Assembly (NCBI GenBank): GCA_052116865.1 | Contig: JBQKKG010000003.1 | Location: 1-64,000 of the forward strand | Source of the DNA: CAUPWF01 sp963515125 | GTDB lineage: Bacteria > Bacillota > Clostridia > Lachnospirales > Lachnospiraceae | Length of the DNA stretch: 64,000 nucleotides | Reading direction: 5' to 3' | In this document: positions 8,069 through 16,268 of the stretch, one piece after another | Layout: the number at the start of each line of letters is the position of its first letter | How positions within the stretch are numbered: the stretch's first letter is position 1 | Notes under the pieces: generated by a model | Database searches by the model: none | What the model saw: only the letters and a program-made list of their open reading frames with translations | What the model was told of the DNA's origin: nothing | Position numbers and translations under genes: made by a program

Positions 8069-8935
8069 TCAAAGTAATTCTATGGACTTTAAAGTCTTTT
8101 GAATGCAGAATTTTGTATTTTTAATACACATCTGCCCTACAATCGGTGCCTGCAATTTTTCCGCTATACACGCATCTACATACTTTTTAGTCTCCTTGAT
8201 CTGTATCTCCTTCCACCTTGCCCTCTCACAACCAATCAATGCCAGACTCGTCTTAGGGCAGAGAAAAATCTGTGCCTTACCAGCAATCCTCTGCTCTAAG
8301 TTCTTCAAAAAGGGATACGTAAAATGCTCTACCATATCTTCCACTATGTTTGGACCTACAATATTCAAACTTCCAGAAGAATCTGCATAACTTATAATAT
8401 CCACTCCAGCCTCTAACGCATGTTGACAAAATTTCAGTAATTCATGTTGCAATTTCTGAAATACCTGATGCATTTTTTCTGGTTCCCGTTTCATCGCCTT
8501 AAAGATATATTTGCCATCAATCAGCGCATTTAATATGGTCAAAGGACCAGATAGAAGTAGGGAAACATGTTCTCCTGAATCATGTAACGTACGGCATGCT
8601 TTTAGAACCTCCGCAATTCTTCCTTTTGAAAAATCAATCTCTGGAAGCACCAGTAATTCATCCACAGATTGGCAAATGCACGATTTTGCCCGTGGCCCAG
8701 CTATCTCATCTCCCAAATTGATAATTGCTCCCAAGGCTTCTGCTTCTAAGGTGTGACAAAATGGTAACTCACAAAATGACACATCGTATCGTTTCTTGAG
8801 TGCTTTTGCCATCGCTACCATAGTGGATTCATGTAAATACGCATCCGGGAAGCTTATATGGAGCTCCTCTGCAAGTATTGCATCCGGCCCAAGTGCATGT
8901 GCATACGTACATCTAAAATCTTTTATTTTTCCCAT
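8069..8935 (-). CDS. UroD-family methylcobamide methyltransferase-like protein (MtaA/MtbA relative)
   Basis: The 288-residue protein belongs to the uroporphyrinogen decarboxylase superfamily, whose MtaA/MtbA branch moves methyl groups from a corrinoid protein to a thiol or other acceptor. Recognisable blocks are FPDAYLHESTMVAMAKAL, LLLSGPLTILNALID and GVDIISYADSSGSLNIVGP. The position where MtaA/MtbA has the zinc motif His-x-Cys reads F224-L225-C226, and C270 (VGQMC) could be the other ligand, so one zinc ligand seems replaced. At 288 residues it is shorter than the usual 330-350. Immediately upstream of the corrinoid gene, it is presumably that protein's partner. Acceptor unknown. Confidence 0.85.
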   Translation of the reverse strand: MGKIKDFRCTYAHALGPDAILAEELHISFPDAYLHESTMVAMAKALKKRYDVSFCELPFCHTLEAEALGAIINLGDEIAGPRAKSCICQSVDELLVLPEIDFSKGRIAEVLKACRTLHDSGEHVSLLLSGPLTILNALIDGKYIFKAMKREPEKMHQVFQKLQHELLKFCQHALEAGVDIISYADSSGSLNIVGPNIVEDMVEHFTYPFLKNLEQRIAGKAQIFLCPKTSLALIGCERARWKEIQIKETKKYVDACIAEKLQAPIVGQMCIKNTKFCIQKTLKSIELL

Positions 8936-9063
8936 CTTCTTCCCCTTTTCCGAACATTTGCATACGATTAGATTTTATCACTTACGCATACATATCACTA
9001 ATTGATATTTTGTATAAACTTATAGTAAATATAAATATATTGTTACTATTTTGATAGAAAAGT

Positions 9064-9105
9064 AAAAACCACGAACTATCTAATAATTGATAGTTCGTGG
9101 TTTTT
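9064..9105 (-). terminator. Terminator of the ferritin-like gene
   Basis: A perfect 17-bp stem (AAAAACCACGAACTATC and its complement) with an 8-base loop lies 13 bases after the stop of the gene at 9118-9576. The stem is flanked by A/T runs, so it may work in both directions. Confidence 0.85.
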
Positions 9106-9117
9106 TGTTTCATTAAT

Positions 9118-9576
9118 CTAAGCCATGCCATTTGCAGTTTTATATTTAAATAACATTTCTGCATGATTTTGTTCTTCAATTTGAATGTCCGCAAGTAATT
9201 TCCTAATACATGCATCTGCAAATACAAAGACATTTGTGTTATATTCAGAAGATACAAGTTTCTCTGTTCCAATACAATCTGTAGCCAAAAAGCAGTCCGA
9301 TTTTTTATCCGCTGTTTCACTCATAGCATCATACGTTGCCTTCGGATTATATTCCGCTCCCTTTTTATCATTGCAATCACATTCTGGTACTTGTCCGCGA
9401 AGCACTTGACTGAGTGAATCAAAATGTTGTTGCTCATTCTTTTCCAATGTTTGAAATAATTCTTTTAAAACAGGATCCTTTGCTTCATTGGCATATTTTT
9501 TGTATTTCTCTACACAAGTTTGCTCTTGTGACTGTAGATCCTGAATAGCCGTGGTCTCTTTGTCTTTTAATGTCAT
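9118..9576 (-). CDS. Ferritin-like / spore-coat-F-like small protein
   Basis: The 152-residue protein is mostly helical, with two EExxH-type segments (EKNEQQH near residue 50 and EEQNHAEM near 135), the spacing of a four-helix ferritin-like fold as in CotF-type coat proteins and rubrerythrin relatives. Between them is a cysteine-bearing loop (PECDCNDKK and DCFLATDCIG). An upstream in-frame ATG at 9642 is rejected: the ATG at 9576 follows AAAGAGGG at a normal distance. Clostridia often annotate such proteins as spore coat or ferritin-like; a metal-binding role is inference. It is monocistronic. Confidence 0.7.
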   Translation of the reverse strand: MTLKDKETTAIQDLQSQEQTCVEKYKKYANEAKDPVLKELFQTLEKNEQQHFDSLSQVLRGQVPECDCNDKKGAEYNPKATYDAMSETADKKSDCFLATDCIGTEKLVSSEYNTNVFVFADACIRKLLADIQIEEQNHAEMLFKYKTANGMA

Positions 9577-9673
9577 AATATGATACCCTCTTTCCATTTT
9601 TATTGATACATATATACATATTATGGGCACAAATAGTGGCACTTATACTGCTCCGTTGTTACTCTATAGATTT

Positions 9674-10117
9674 TTACTTTTTTCGTCTAAATAAATAACT
9701 AATTCCCATTATCATTGCATCAATAATTGCTATAAATAAAAATAAATATCCTAATGGAATAAGGGCGAAAGGTTCCACTAATGTTCCATCTGCAAGCACT
9801 TCACTCCCAATGACATTAAATGCAATAACACAAGATACTGTTGCTAGAATAGACATGATAAACACACCCTTCGCAAAGGAAAATCTCCTGTCCTTTTTCA
9901 ACTTCTTGGAGATTGCACGCACAGGTTTTGCCTCATCAATATTTTTCAGACAATGCTCCATATCCATTTCATATTCTATTTCATACTTTTTAAGTTCCGC
10001 TTTGCAACTGGTGCACTCGGCAAGATGTTCTTCTACTAGTTCACGACTTTCCTTACTGCATACCGCGTCGTGATATAACGGCAATAAATCTTTGATTACT
10101 TCACATGATAATTTCAT
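9674..10117 (-). CDS. Anti-sigma factor, zf-HC2 membrane protein
   Basis: The 147-residue protein starts with a putative zinc-finger anti-sigma domain: C5, H31 and the C35-x-x-C38 pair in AECTSCKAEL. Two hydrophobic segments follow (about 82-104 and 116-140), so the C-terminal half is membrane-embedded with a short external loop. Its start overlaps the stop of the ECF sigma gene by ATGA, which indicates translational coupling. It presumably holds the sigma factor at the membrane until a signal arrives; the signal is unknown. Confidence 0.88.
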   Translation of the reverse strand: MKLSCEVIKDLLPLYHDAVCSKESRELVEEHLAECTSCKAELKKYEIEYEMDMEHCLKNIDEAKPVRAISKKLKKDRRFSFAKGVFIMSILATVSCVIAFNVIGSEVLADGTLVEPFALIPLGYLFLFIAIIDAMIMGISYLFRRKK

Positions 10118-10590
10118 TTTAAATTCTCCTTAATTTTTGATTTCGCACGAAAAAATGTAACACGTGCCCAACTCTCCGTTTTTTCAAATAGTTCCCCTAT
10201 CTGTGCAAATGATAATTCTCCAAACATACGTAAGGAAAATACTTCTTTATATGGCTCCTCCATATGGTGCAACAATTGGTGTATTTGAAAGGCCGATTCA
10301 CGATTTATCATTATTTGTTCTACATCCATAGGACTTACTTCACTTAGGTTCATGTCTTCTTTTGAAATATTACTCATTTTCGAATAATACGTATAATAAG
10401 TATGTTTTGCAATTTGACATAACCAAACTTGAATTTTACAAGTTCCCCGAAAAGAGTCTATTCCTTTTAATGCCTTAAAAAATGTTTCTTGAGTTATATC
10501 TTCAGCAATGGTCTCATTTCTACAAAGGGAAAGTACATATCTGTATACATCTTTGAAATAAAGATCGTATAGTTCACTAAAATCGGTCAC
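10114..10590 (-). CDS. ECF-type RNA polymerase sigma factor
   Basis: The 158-residue protein has sigma region 2 (FKDVYRYVLSLCRNETIAEDITQETFFKA, with the DITQETF core for -10 recognition) and region 4 (EEPYKEVFSLRMFGELSFAQIGELFEKTESWARVTFFRAKSKI, a helix-turn-helix for -35 recognition). There are no regions 1.1 or 3, as in ECF sigmas. The start is a GTG preceded by GAGGTGA. The anti-sigma gene overlaps its end by 4 bases. Confidence 0.92.
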   Translation of the reverse strand: MTDFSELYDLYFKDVYRYVLSLCRNETIAEDITQETFFKALKGIDSFRGTCKIQVWLCQIAKHTYYTYYSKMSNISKEDMNLSEVSPMDVEQIMINRESAFQIHQLLHHMEEPYKEVFSLRMFGELSFAQIGELFEKTESWARVTFFRAKSKIKENLK

Positions 10591-10694
10591 ATTCTCACCT
10601 CACTTTCAAATATAAGACTACCGAAATGATGATTCGTTACATTTTTTTTACTACAATCTCTAATTATGGAAGCATGAAATAACATTACGCAAAA

Positions 10695-10724
10695 AAAGCC
10701 CAGAAATCATACATTCTAGGCTTT
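10695..10724 (-). terminator. Terminator of the small acidic membrane protein gene
   Basis: AAAGCC-C-AGAA pairs with TTCT-A-GGCTTT. The minus strand ends in a run of seven T. It lies 14 bases past the stop at 10739. Confidence 0.8.
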
Positions 10725-10738
10725 CTTCATTCTAACTA

Positions 10739-10981
10739 TTAAATTTGATCCTCTTCATTAAAAAAGTCATCATCAAATTCGTCTTCAAAATCATCTTCAA
10801 AATCTTCCAAGTAATCTGGGGTAAAGAAACAATATACTGCATATGCAATTCCTGCAACTGCTGCAACTGCTCCCACAATAGCAAGTACCCATAACACTGT
10901 ATTTTTTGTCTTTTCCTCTTCCTTTTTGTGTAGCAACTCATTTAATTTTGATGCTGTTATAAAATCCTCTACTCTATTCAT
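10739..10981 (-). CDS. Small single-span membrane protein with acidic tail (DUF4366-like)
   Basis: The 80-residue product has a charged N-terminus (MNRVEDFITASKLNELLHKKEEE), one transmembrane segment (about 29-49, VLWVLAIVGAVAAVAGIAYAV) and a very acidic tail with DFEDDFEDEFDDDFF. The architecture recalls DUF4366 proteins of Lachnospiraceae. An upstream in-frame ATG at 11011 is rejected because the ATG at 10981 follows GGACGGAG. It lies downstream of pcrA on the same strand, 125 bases after its stop. Function is unknown. Confidence 0.7.
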   Translation of the reverse strand: MNRVEDFITASKLNELLHKKEEEKTKNTVLWVLAIVGAVAAVAGIAYAVYCFFTPDYLEDFEDDFEDEFDDDFFNEEDQI

Positions 10982-11105
10982 TTTTACTCCGTCCTTTCTT
11001 TGTCGATACAAGATTCACTCATTTGTAATATTATATCACTTCAATTTTCAGATTACTATAGCTTAATGTCAAAATTTATAAATAGTATATGCATTTTTTC
11101 TAGAA

Positions 11106-13331
11106 TTATAGCTTTTCCAGTTTTGCAAATGTCGCAAACATTTTTTTTGTTCCAACTCCATCAAATTCTACACATACTTCATAATCACGGCCACCTTCTG
11201 TAATTGAAATAACAGTCCCTTGACCAAATTTTTTATGTAATACCCGATCTCCAACTCCATACGATAATCCCTGGCTTTGGCTAACACCAAATTGTTGCGT
11301 AGGCTTCGTGGTTGCAAATGCTTTCGCCTTGAATGATTGTTTTGCTTGAACATACGCAGTCTGCTTTGGTGCCTCTTCTACTTCTCTCTCAATGAGGTTG
11401 CCAGACGAAAGTAAATACATAGGTATTTCTTTTAAGAATCGAGACATTTTATTATATTGCGTTTCTCCACGAATCATACGTCTTTTTGCACAAGTCAGTC
11501 TCAGATTCTCTCTTGCTCTTGTAATTCCTACGTAGCAAAGTCTTCGTTCTTCTTCCACTTCCGTTGGATCATCCGCAGTAATGGTCATATAGCTTGGGAA
11601 CATCCCATCTTCCATACCCGCTAGGTATACTTCTGGGAATTCTAGCCCTTTTGCACTATGCAACGTCATCAATACTACGTAATCATTATTTTCATCCAGA
11701 CTGTCAATATCAGCAACCAATGCAACTTCCTCTAAAAATCCACTTAAGGTTGCTGGTTCCTCTACACATGACTCCTCATATGTAACAATCTTACTAATTA
11801 ATTCATTAATATTCTCAATACGTGCTTCCGCTTCTTCGTTATTTTCAGCCTTTAATTCTTCCACATATCCTGTTGTTTCGATAATCTCTTGCATCAGTTC
11901 TGTAATGCTCTTTTGTTCCAGATTAATTTTAAAGTGCTCAATCAATGCAACAAATGATTCTAACTTCCCAGCACCCCTTCCGATTCCAGGAATCAAATCC
12001 ACAGCACGAAGTGCTTCGTAGAATCCAACTCCTCGTTCCTGTGCATGTTCCTGTACCCGATTAATTGTGGTAAGACCAATTCCTCTTTTGGGCACATTAA
12101 TAATACGCCGAACAGCCAAATCATCCTTCCCATTATCAATGGTTTTTAAGTACGCAAGTAAATCCTTTATTTCTCGCCTTGCATAGAAGTTCACGCCTCC
12201 CACAATCTTATAGGGAATATTTGCAACTACAAATTTTTCTTCAAACAAACGAGACTGTGCATTCGTCCGATAAAGTATGGCATGGTCATTGTAAGCACGC
12301 TTCCCGCTATTTACATGCTCTCTAATATCACCCACGATATACTCTGCTTCATCATAAGCCGAATCAAATTGACGAAATTCAATCTTATCTCCCTCGCCAT
12401 TATCCGTCCACAGCGTCTTATCCTTACGACCAATATTATTTTGAATAACTGCATTAGCAGCATCGAGTATGGTACTAGTGGAACGATAGTTCTGTTCCAG
12501 TTTAATGACTCTGGCATTTGTAAATACTTGTTCAAAGTTCAAAATATTTTTTATATTTGCACCTCGAAATTTATAAATGGACTGGTCATCGTCTCCAACA
12601 ACACACAGATTCTGATACTTCGCAGCTAAGATGCTGATCAAACGAAATTGCACGGTATTCGTATCCTGATATTCATCCACCATAATATAACGAAATCTTT
12701 CTTGATAATACTCCAACACATCTGGCTGCGTCTGCAATAATTGAACTGTTTTCACTAACAAATCATCAAAATCTAACGCATTATTAGCACGAAGCTGCTT
12801 TTCATATTCTTTATACACTTTTGCAATCTTTTGCTTTCCAAAGTCACCTGCAGCATTCAATTCATACTCTTCCGGGGTAATTAATTCATCCTTCGCAGAT
12901 GAAATTGCCCCTAACAGATTCCGCTCTTTATATACTTTGGTATCTATCTGAAGATATTTGCAAACATCCTTCATTAATGTCTTCTGATCATCCGAATCAT
13001 AAATGGTAAAATTAGTATCATATCCCAACCGATCTATGTACCTTCTTAAAATCCTTACACACGTAGAATGGAATGTACTTACCCAAATACTTTCGGACCC
13101 AAATCCAACAATATCATCCACCCGCTCTCTCATCTCTCCAGCCGCTTTATTGGTAAATGTAATGGCTAAAATATTCCAAGGATTTACACCCATTTCTTCA
13201 ATTAAATATGCAATTCTATGTGTCAAAACGCGGGTCTTACCAGAACCTGCTCCTGCTAAAATCAAAAGTGGACCACTAGTATGAAATACGGCTTCTCGCT
13301 GTTCTGTATTCAATGTATCATATATACTCAT
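11106..13331 (-). CDS. pcrA: ATP-dependent DNA helicase PcrA (UvrD/Rep family)
   Basis: The 741-residue superfamily 1A helicase unwinds DNA 3' to 5' in repair and rolling-circle replication and displaces recombinases. The Walker A motif GAGSGKT is at 27-33. Other motifs are TFTNKAAGEM, VDEYQDTN (Walker B), VGDDDQSIYKFRGA, LEQNYRST, VVLMTLHSAKGLEF and CYVGITRAR. Residues after about 650 form the flexible tail, ending in a Tudor-like domain (GVGDRVLHKKFGQGTVISI) that in PcrA binds RNA polymerase. Length is normal. Confidence 0.97.
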   Translation of the reverse strand: MSIYDTLNTEQREAVFHTSGPLLILAGAGSGKTRVLTHRIAYLIEEMGVNPWNILAITFTNKAAGEMRERVDDIVGFGSESIWVSTFHSTCVRILRRYIDRLGYDTNFTIYDSDDQKTLMKDVCKYLQIDTKVYKERNLLGAISSAKDELITPEEYELNAAGDFGKQKIAKVYKEYEKQLRANNALDFDDLLVKTVQLLQTQPDVLEYYQERFRYIMVDEYQDTNTVQFRLISILAAKYQNLCVVGDDDQSIYKFRGANIKNILNFEQVFTNARVIKLEQNYRSTSTILDAANAVIQNNIGRKDKTLWTDNGEGDKIEFRQFDSAYDEAEYIVGDIREHVNSGKRAYNDHAILYRTNAQSRLFEEKFVVANIPYKIVGGVNFYARREIKDLLAYLKTIDNGKDDLAVRRIINVPKRGIGLTTINRVQEHAQERGVGFYEALRAVDLIPGIGRGAGKLESFVALIEHFKINLEQKSITELMQEIIETTGYVEELKAENNEEAEARIENINELISKIVTYEESCVEEPATLSGFLEEVALVADIDSLDENNDYVVLMTLHSAKGLEFPEVYLAGMEDGMFPSYMTITADDPTEVEEERRLCYVGITRARENLRLTCAKRRMIRGETQYNKMSRFLKEIPMYLLSSGNLIEREVEEAPKQTAYVQAKQSFKAKAFATTKPTQQFGVSQSQGLSYGVGDRVLHKKFGQGTVISITEGGRDYEVCVEFDGVGTKKMFATFAKLEKL

Positions 13332-13478
13332 TCTATACTCCTTCTATATTAGATTCGGAATACATTCTCTTTTGGAATGTACTCGTCCATTATAGTATAA
13401 AACAAAAGCCATGTCACTATGAAATCACCAAAACATTTGTTTGATTCTTTCTCAAGTTAATAAAATATTTGAAACCGC

Positions 13479-13507
13479 TTGCCATCTAGTTTCTATTACT
13501 ATATAAT
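13479..13507 (+). promoter_or_regulatory. Promoter of the DUF1836 gene
   Basis: TTGCCA (13479-13484), a 17-base spacer and TATAAT (13502-13507) make a good housekeeping promoter. The ATG is 20 bases further on, with GAGGTGAG as ribosome binding site. Confidence 0.6.
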
Positions 13508-13527
13508 AACCATATTGAGGTGAGAAA

Positions 13528-14151
13528 ATGACAATTAACACAGATGATATGCTAAATAGTATTTTATCGAGCCTTTCACGTATTGATTACGTAAAGTCTG
13601 AAGATATCCCAAATATAGAATTATATATGGATCAAGTAACTACTTTTATGGATGCTCAATTGAAATCTTCAAAGCGTTACCCTGAAGATAAAATTTTGAC
13701 TAAGACCATGATAAATAATTATGCTAAGAATAATCTTCTACCACCACCAATCAAGAAGAAATATTCCAAAGAACATGTATTAGTTCTGATTTTCATATAT
13801 TACTTTAAAAATATTCTTTCTATAAAGGATATCGAAACTTTGTTAAAACCGATAACAAATCATTATTTCGCTGTAGATGGTAATTCTGATCTTACCACTA
13901 TTTATGAAGAAGTGTTTCAATTAGAAGCTGGACGTATTGAGGCCTTAAAAGAAGATATTAAGTCCATGTATCATATTGCAAGTGAAACCTTCCCTGACGT
14001 AGTGAAAGAAGATCAAGACTACCTTCAGTTATTCTCTTTTATATGTACACTAAGTTTTGACGTATATGTGAAAAAGCAACTAATTGAAAAATTAGTAGAT
14101 CAACTTCCAGACCCACACAAGGAAAGCGAAAAAGATAAGAAAAAGAAATAA
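13528..14151 (+). CDS. DUF1836 domain protein
   Basis: The 207-residue cytoplasmic protein contains the DUF1836 pattern: YPEDKILTKTMINNYAKNNLLPPP, then KKKYSKEHVLVLIFIYYFKNILSIKDIETLL. The first block resembles a MerR-like winged HTH followed by a helical extension, so a DNA-binding role is possible but untested. The C-terminus is lysine-rich (EKDKKKK). It faces yerC across a shared terminator. No function is established for the family. Confidence 0.85.
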   Translation: MTINTDDMLNSILSSLSRIDYVKSEDIPNIELYMDQVTTFMDAQLKSSKRYPEDKILTKTMINNYAKNNLLPPPIKKKYSKEHVLVLIFIYYFKNILSIKDIETLLKPITNHYFAVDGNSDLTTIYEEVFQLEAGRIEALKEDIKSMYHIASETFPDVVKEDQDYLQLFSFICTLSFDVYVKKQLIEKLVDQLPDPHKESEKDKKKK

Positions 14152-14161
14152 GATCAAATAA

Positions 14162-14202
14162 AAAATCCTAGAACACACATTTCATATGTGCTCTAGGATT
14201 TT
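14162..14202. terminator. Bidirectional terminator between convergent genes
   Basis: AAAATCCTAGA and TCTAGGATTTT, with inner CACAT/ATGTG pairing, form a stem between the DUF1836 stop and the yerC stop. There are T-runs on both strands. Confidence 0.85.
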
Positions 14203-14496
14203 CTACTTATTAATTCGCTCAAATACCATATCATACCCATCATTTCCATAATTCAAAGAACGATTCACTCGACTAATGGTGGCCGTAGAGGCACCTGTTT
14301 TTTCAGCAATCTCCAAATATGTCTTTTGCTCTCTTAACATTTTAGCCACTTCAAATCTTTGTGATAACGAAAGTAACTCGTTGATGGTACAAATATCTTC
14401 AAAAAATGTATAACACTCTTCTTTATTATCTAAACTCAAAATAGCATCAAACAAATAATCAACAGCTTCTGTTCTTATTTTTTTGCTCATACCCAT
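14203..14496 (-). CDS. yerC: YerC/YecD family TrpR-like DNA-binding protein
   Basis: The 97-residue protein is a TrpR-superfamily helix-turn-helix protein. It has FFEDICTINELLSLSQRFEVAKMLREQKTY followed by the recognition helix segment EIAEKTGASTATISRVNRSL. Members are widespread in Firmicutes, are annotated YerC/YecD, and are not the tryptophan repressor. It is close to pcrA in many Firmicutes, as here with DUF1836 between them. Its regulon is unknown. The start follows GGAGAATGGGT. Confidence 0.9.
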   Translation of the reverse strand: MGMSKKIRTEAVDYLFDAILSLDNKEECYTFFEDICTINELLSLSQRFEVAKMLREQKTYLEIAEKTGASTATISRVNRSLNYGNDGYDMVFERINK

Positions 14497-14551
14497 TCTC
14501 CTTTAATATACATATTACTATTTATATTTTAGCACAGTAAATTTGTAAAGT

Positions 14552-15277
14552 CTACTTGTTTTTGTAACCATTTAGAAAGGGTTCTAATTTTTCTAGGGAT
14601 GTATTAGCTATTAATTCTTCCGGGAATTCTGCTTGTTCTAATATTTTTAATGCCTCGGAGAAATTCCCCACATCAATATCTACGTGGGAATCGCTTCCTA
14701 CGGTAATGGAGACACCGTATAGTTTGCATAACTCAAGCATTTGTAAAATATTCCCCTTTGCATCTCTTCTAAAACTTGTTGGTCTCAAGGATGAATTATT
14801 TACTTCTAGCAATACATGATGTTTCTTTGCTGCTTTGACAAGTTTTTCGTAATCTATCGGGAACCGTCCGTCATCTGGATGTCCAATAATCGAAACATAT
14901 GGATTCTTCATCGCATTGATGTAAGTACAAGTATTTTGCACTATTCCTTGATCTTCTCCATAACAAGGGGTATGAATACTCGCAACTAAAATATCAAGTT
15001 GTTTCATAACTCCCTCCTCTAAATCAACAGCTCCTGTACTGTCCATAATATTTAATTCTGCCCCGAATAATATGGTCAGACCGTCCATCTTTCTCGGTAC
15101 AACCTTTAAGTTTTGAAAATAAAATTCATGGCAAGTACCCGGCATCATTGGTGCATGTTCTGTAATTGCTAACGCTTCCAGCCCTCTTGTATGAGCTGCT
15201 TCTTCCATCTCTTTTATGGTACTATAGGCATGTCCACTGACTAACGTATGGGTATGGGTATCTACTAATAACTTCAT
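14552..15277 (-). CDS. PHP-domain phosphatase (YcdX-like)
   Basis: The 241-residue protein is a PHP metallohydrolase. Metal-ligand motifs are DTHTHT near the N-terminus, ITEHAPM, ASIHTPCYGE, IGHPDDG, LLEVNNSSLRP and GSDSHVD. The set and length match stand-alone YcdX-type phosphatases rather than DNA polymerase PHP domains or histidinol phosphatase. The frame opens at 15319, but the ATG at 15277 follows AAGAAGGAAAAT, so that start is used. It is transcribed alone, downstream of nothing obvious. Substrate unknown. Confidence 0.88.
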   Translation of the reverse strand: MKLLVDTHTHTLVSGHAYSTIKEMEEAAHTRGLEALAITEHAPMMPGTCHEFYFQNLKVVPRKMDGLTILFGAELNIMDSTGAVDLEEGVMKQLDILVASIHTPCYGEDQGIVQNTCTYINAMKNPYVSIIGHPDDGRFPIDYEKLVKAAKKHHVLLEVNNSSLRPTSFRRDAKGNILQMLELCKLYGVSITVGSDSHVDIDVGNFSEALKILEQAEFPEELIANTSLEKLEPFLNGYKNK

Positions 15278-15392
15278 ATTTTCCTTCTTTCTGTTTCTGT
15301 CTGTTACCAACAAATTCATTATACATCAATTTACTCTTTCCACCAACCAATAAATGCGATACAATAGATAAAAAGAGTGAAAGGATGTACAT

Positions 15393-16220
15393 ATGCATAT
15401 GAATTCCAACTTAAATAGAAATTCCATGAATCATTTATGTCCACGAATTATAGATTCGAGTAATAATCATATTTCATTTGGTGGAAACCAATTTTGGTTA
15501 GCAAGAAATACGGCTGCTTGTGGGGGATGTGGTCCAGTCTCTGCTGCCAATATTTTTGCCACATATGCTAGAAATAATCCTGAGATTGCTAGAGAACTGG
15601 ATCTTTCTTTTCAAGAGAATCAAGTGGTAACTCAAGAGAAATATACCGCTCTCCTTACCTCAATCTATAACGCTATGAGGATCCGTGAAATACCAATTCT
15701 AAGTCGTTTATATGACATAAAAGATCGGGGAAGTAAATTCTTTTCCAGATTTACTCCTAATTTAGGAATTGGGATTCGTCACTATTCAAGAGGTGTCCTA
15801 CGATTTGGACTAAAACATAACATTCTCTTACAAAAACGTTCCTTGCCAACCTTACTTTGTGGCTACACCAGAGGAATTACATTTATCAAATTGGCACTTG
15901 CAAATGGATATCCAGTGACTCTATTAACGACATTTAATGCTCATCCACTTGTTGTATTTGATCATCCCCACTTATACGATGGACGAAATGAAATTATGAA
16001 AAAGCATTTTATAACCATAACAGATATTCGCGAATCAAAATCTACTGGTTCTCCTGAGCTCATTGCTACTTCTTGGGGGAAAAATGCAATCATACCTTAC
16101 GCCGATTTATATAAGTCTTGGCAAAGTATGAAAGCACTTGGTTCTGGAATGGTTTACTTCATTCCTGCCAAAAATAAAAGAGTAACAAAAAAATCTATAC
16201 TCAAATGCTGGAAACTTTAG
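15393..16220 (+). CDS. C39-like cysteine peptidase-fold protein
   Basis: The 275-residue protein has no signal peptide or transmembrane segment. ACGGCGPVSAANIFATYA (C46 in GGC-G-P-x-S) is the nucleophile block of papain-like C39/C70-type peptidases, and H205 in KKHFITITDI sits where the catalytic histidine belongs, after NGYPVTLLTTFNAHPLVVFD. A following TSWGKNAIIPY resembles the third structural element. It therefore looks like an intact C39-type fold, perhaps acting inside the cell, with unknown substrate. The stop codon TAG lies at the border of a palindromic repeat. The start follows AAAGGATGTAC. Confidence 0.7.
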   Translation: MHMNSNLNRNSMNHLCPRIIDSSNNHISFGGNQFWLARNTAACGGCGPVSAANIFATYARNNPEIARELDLSFQENQVVTQEKYTALLTSIYNAMRIREIPILSRLYDIKDRGSKFFSRFTPNLGIGIRHYSRGVLRFGLKHNILLQKRSLPTLLCGYTRGITFIKLALANGYPVTLLTTFNAHPLVVFDHPHLYDGRNEIMKKHFITITDIRESKSTGSPELIATSWGKNAIIPYADLYKSWQSMKALGSGMVYFIPAKNKRVTKKSILKCWKL

Positions 16221-16268
16221 TGAAATGGGGACGGGGGCAATGCACATTGCCCCCGTCCCCATTTCACT
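16219..16268. repeat. Dispersed GC-rich palindrome, copy A
   Basis: Two perfect 24-base arms (AGTGAAAT then GGGGACGGGGGCAATG) are separated by CA, giving a 50-bp palindrome. It lies exactly between the stop of the plus-strand peptidase and the stop of the minus-strand Cys-rich gene, where it can end both transcripts. On the minus-strand-upstream side it is preceded by AAAAGGGACAGGGC, which is shared with copy C. Near-identical cores are at 24519, 29619 and 50750. Confidence 0.95.

Noticed and set aside
12282..12629. Plus-strand ORF of 115 residues opposite pcrA
   Set aside because: It is antisense to a certain gene, has no ribosome binding site, and its composition follows the pcrA codons.
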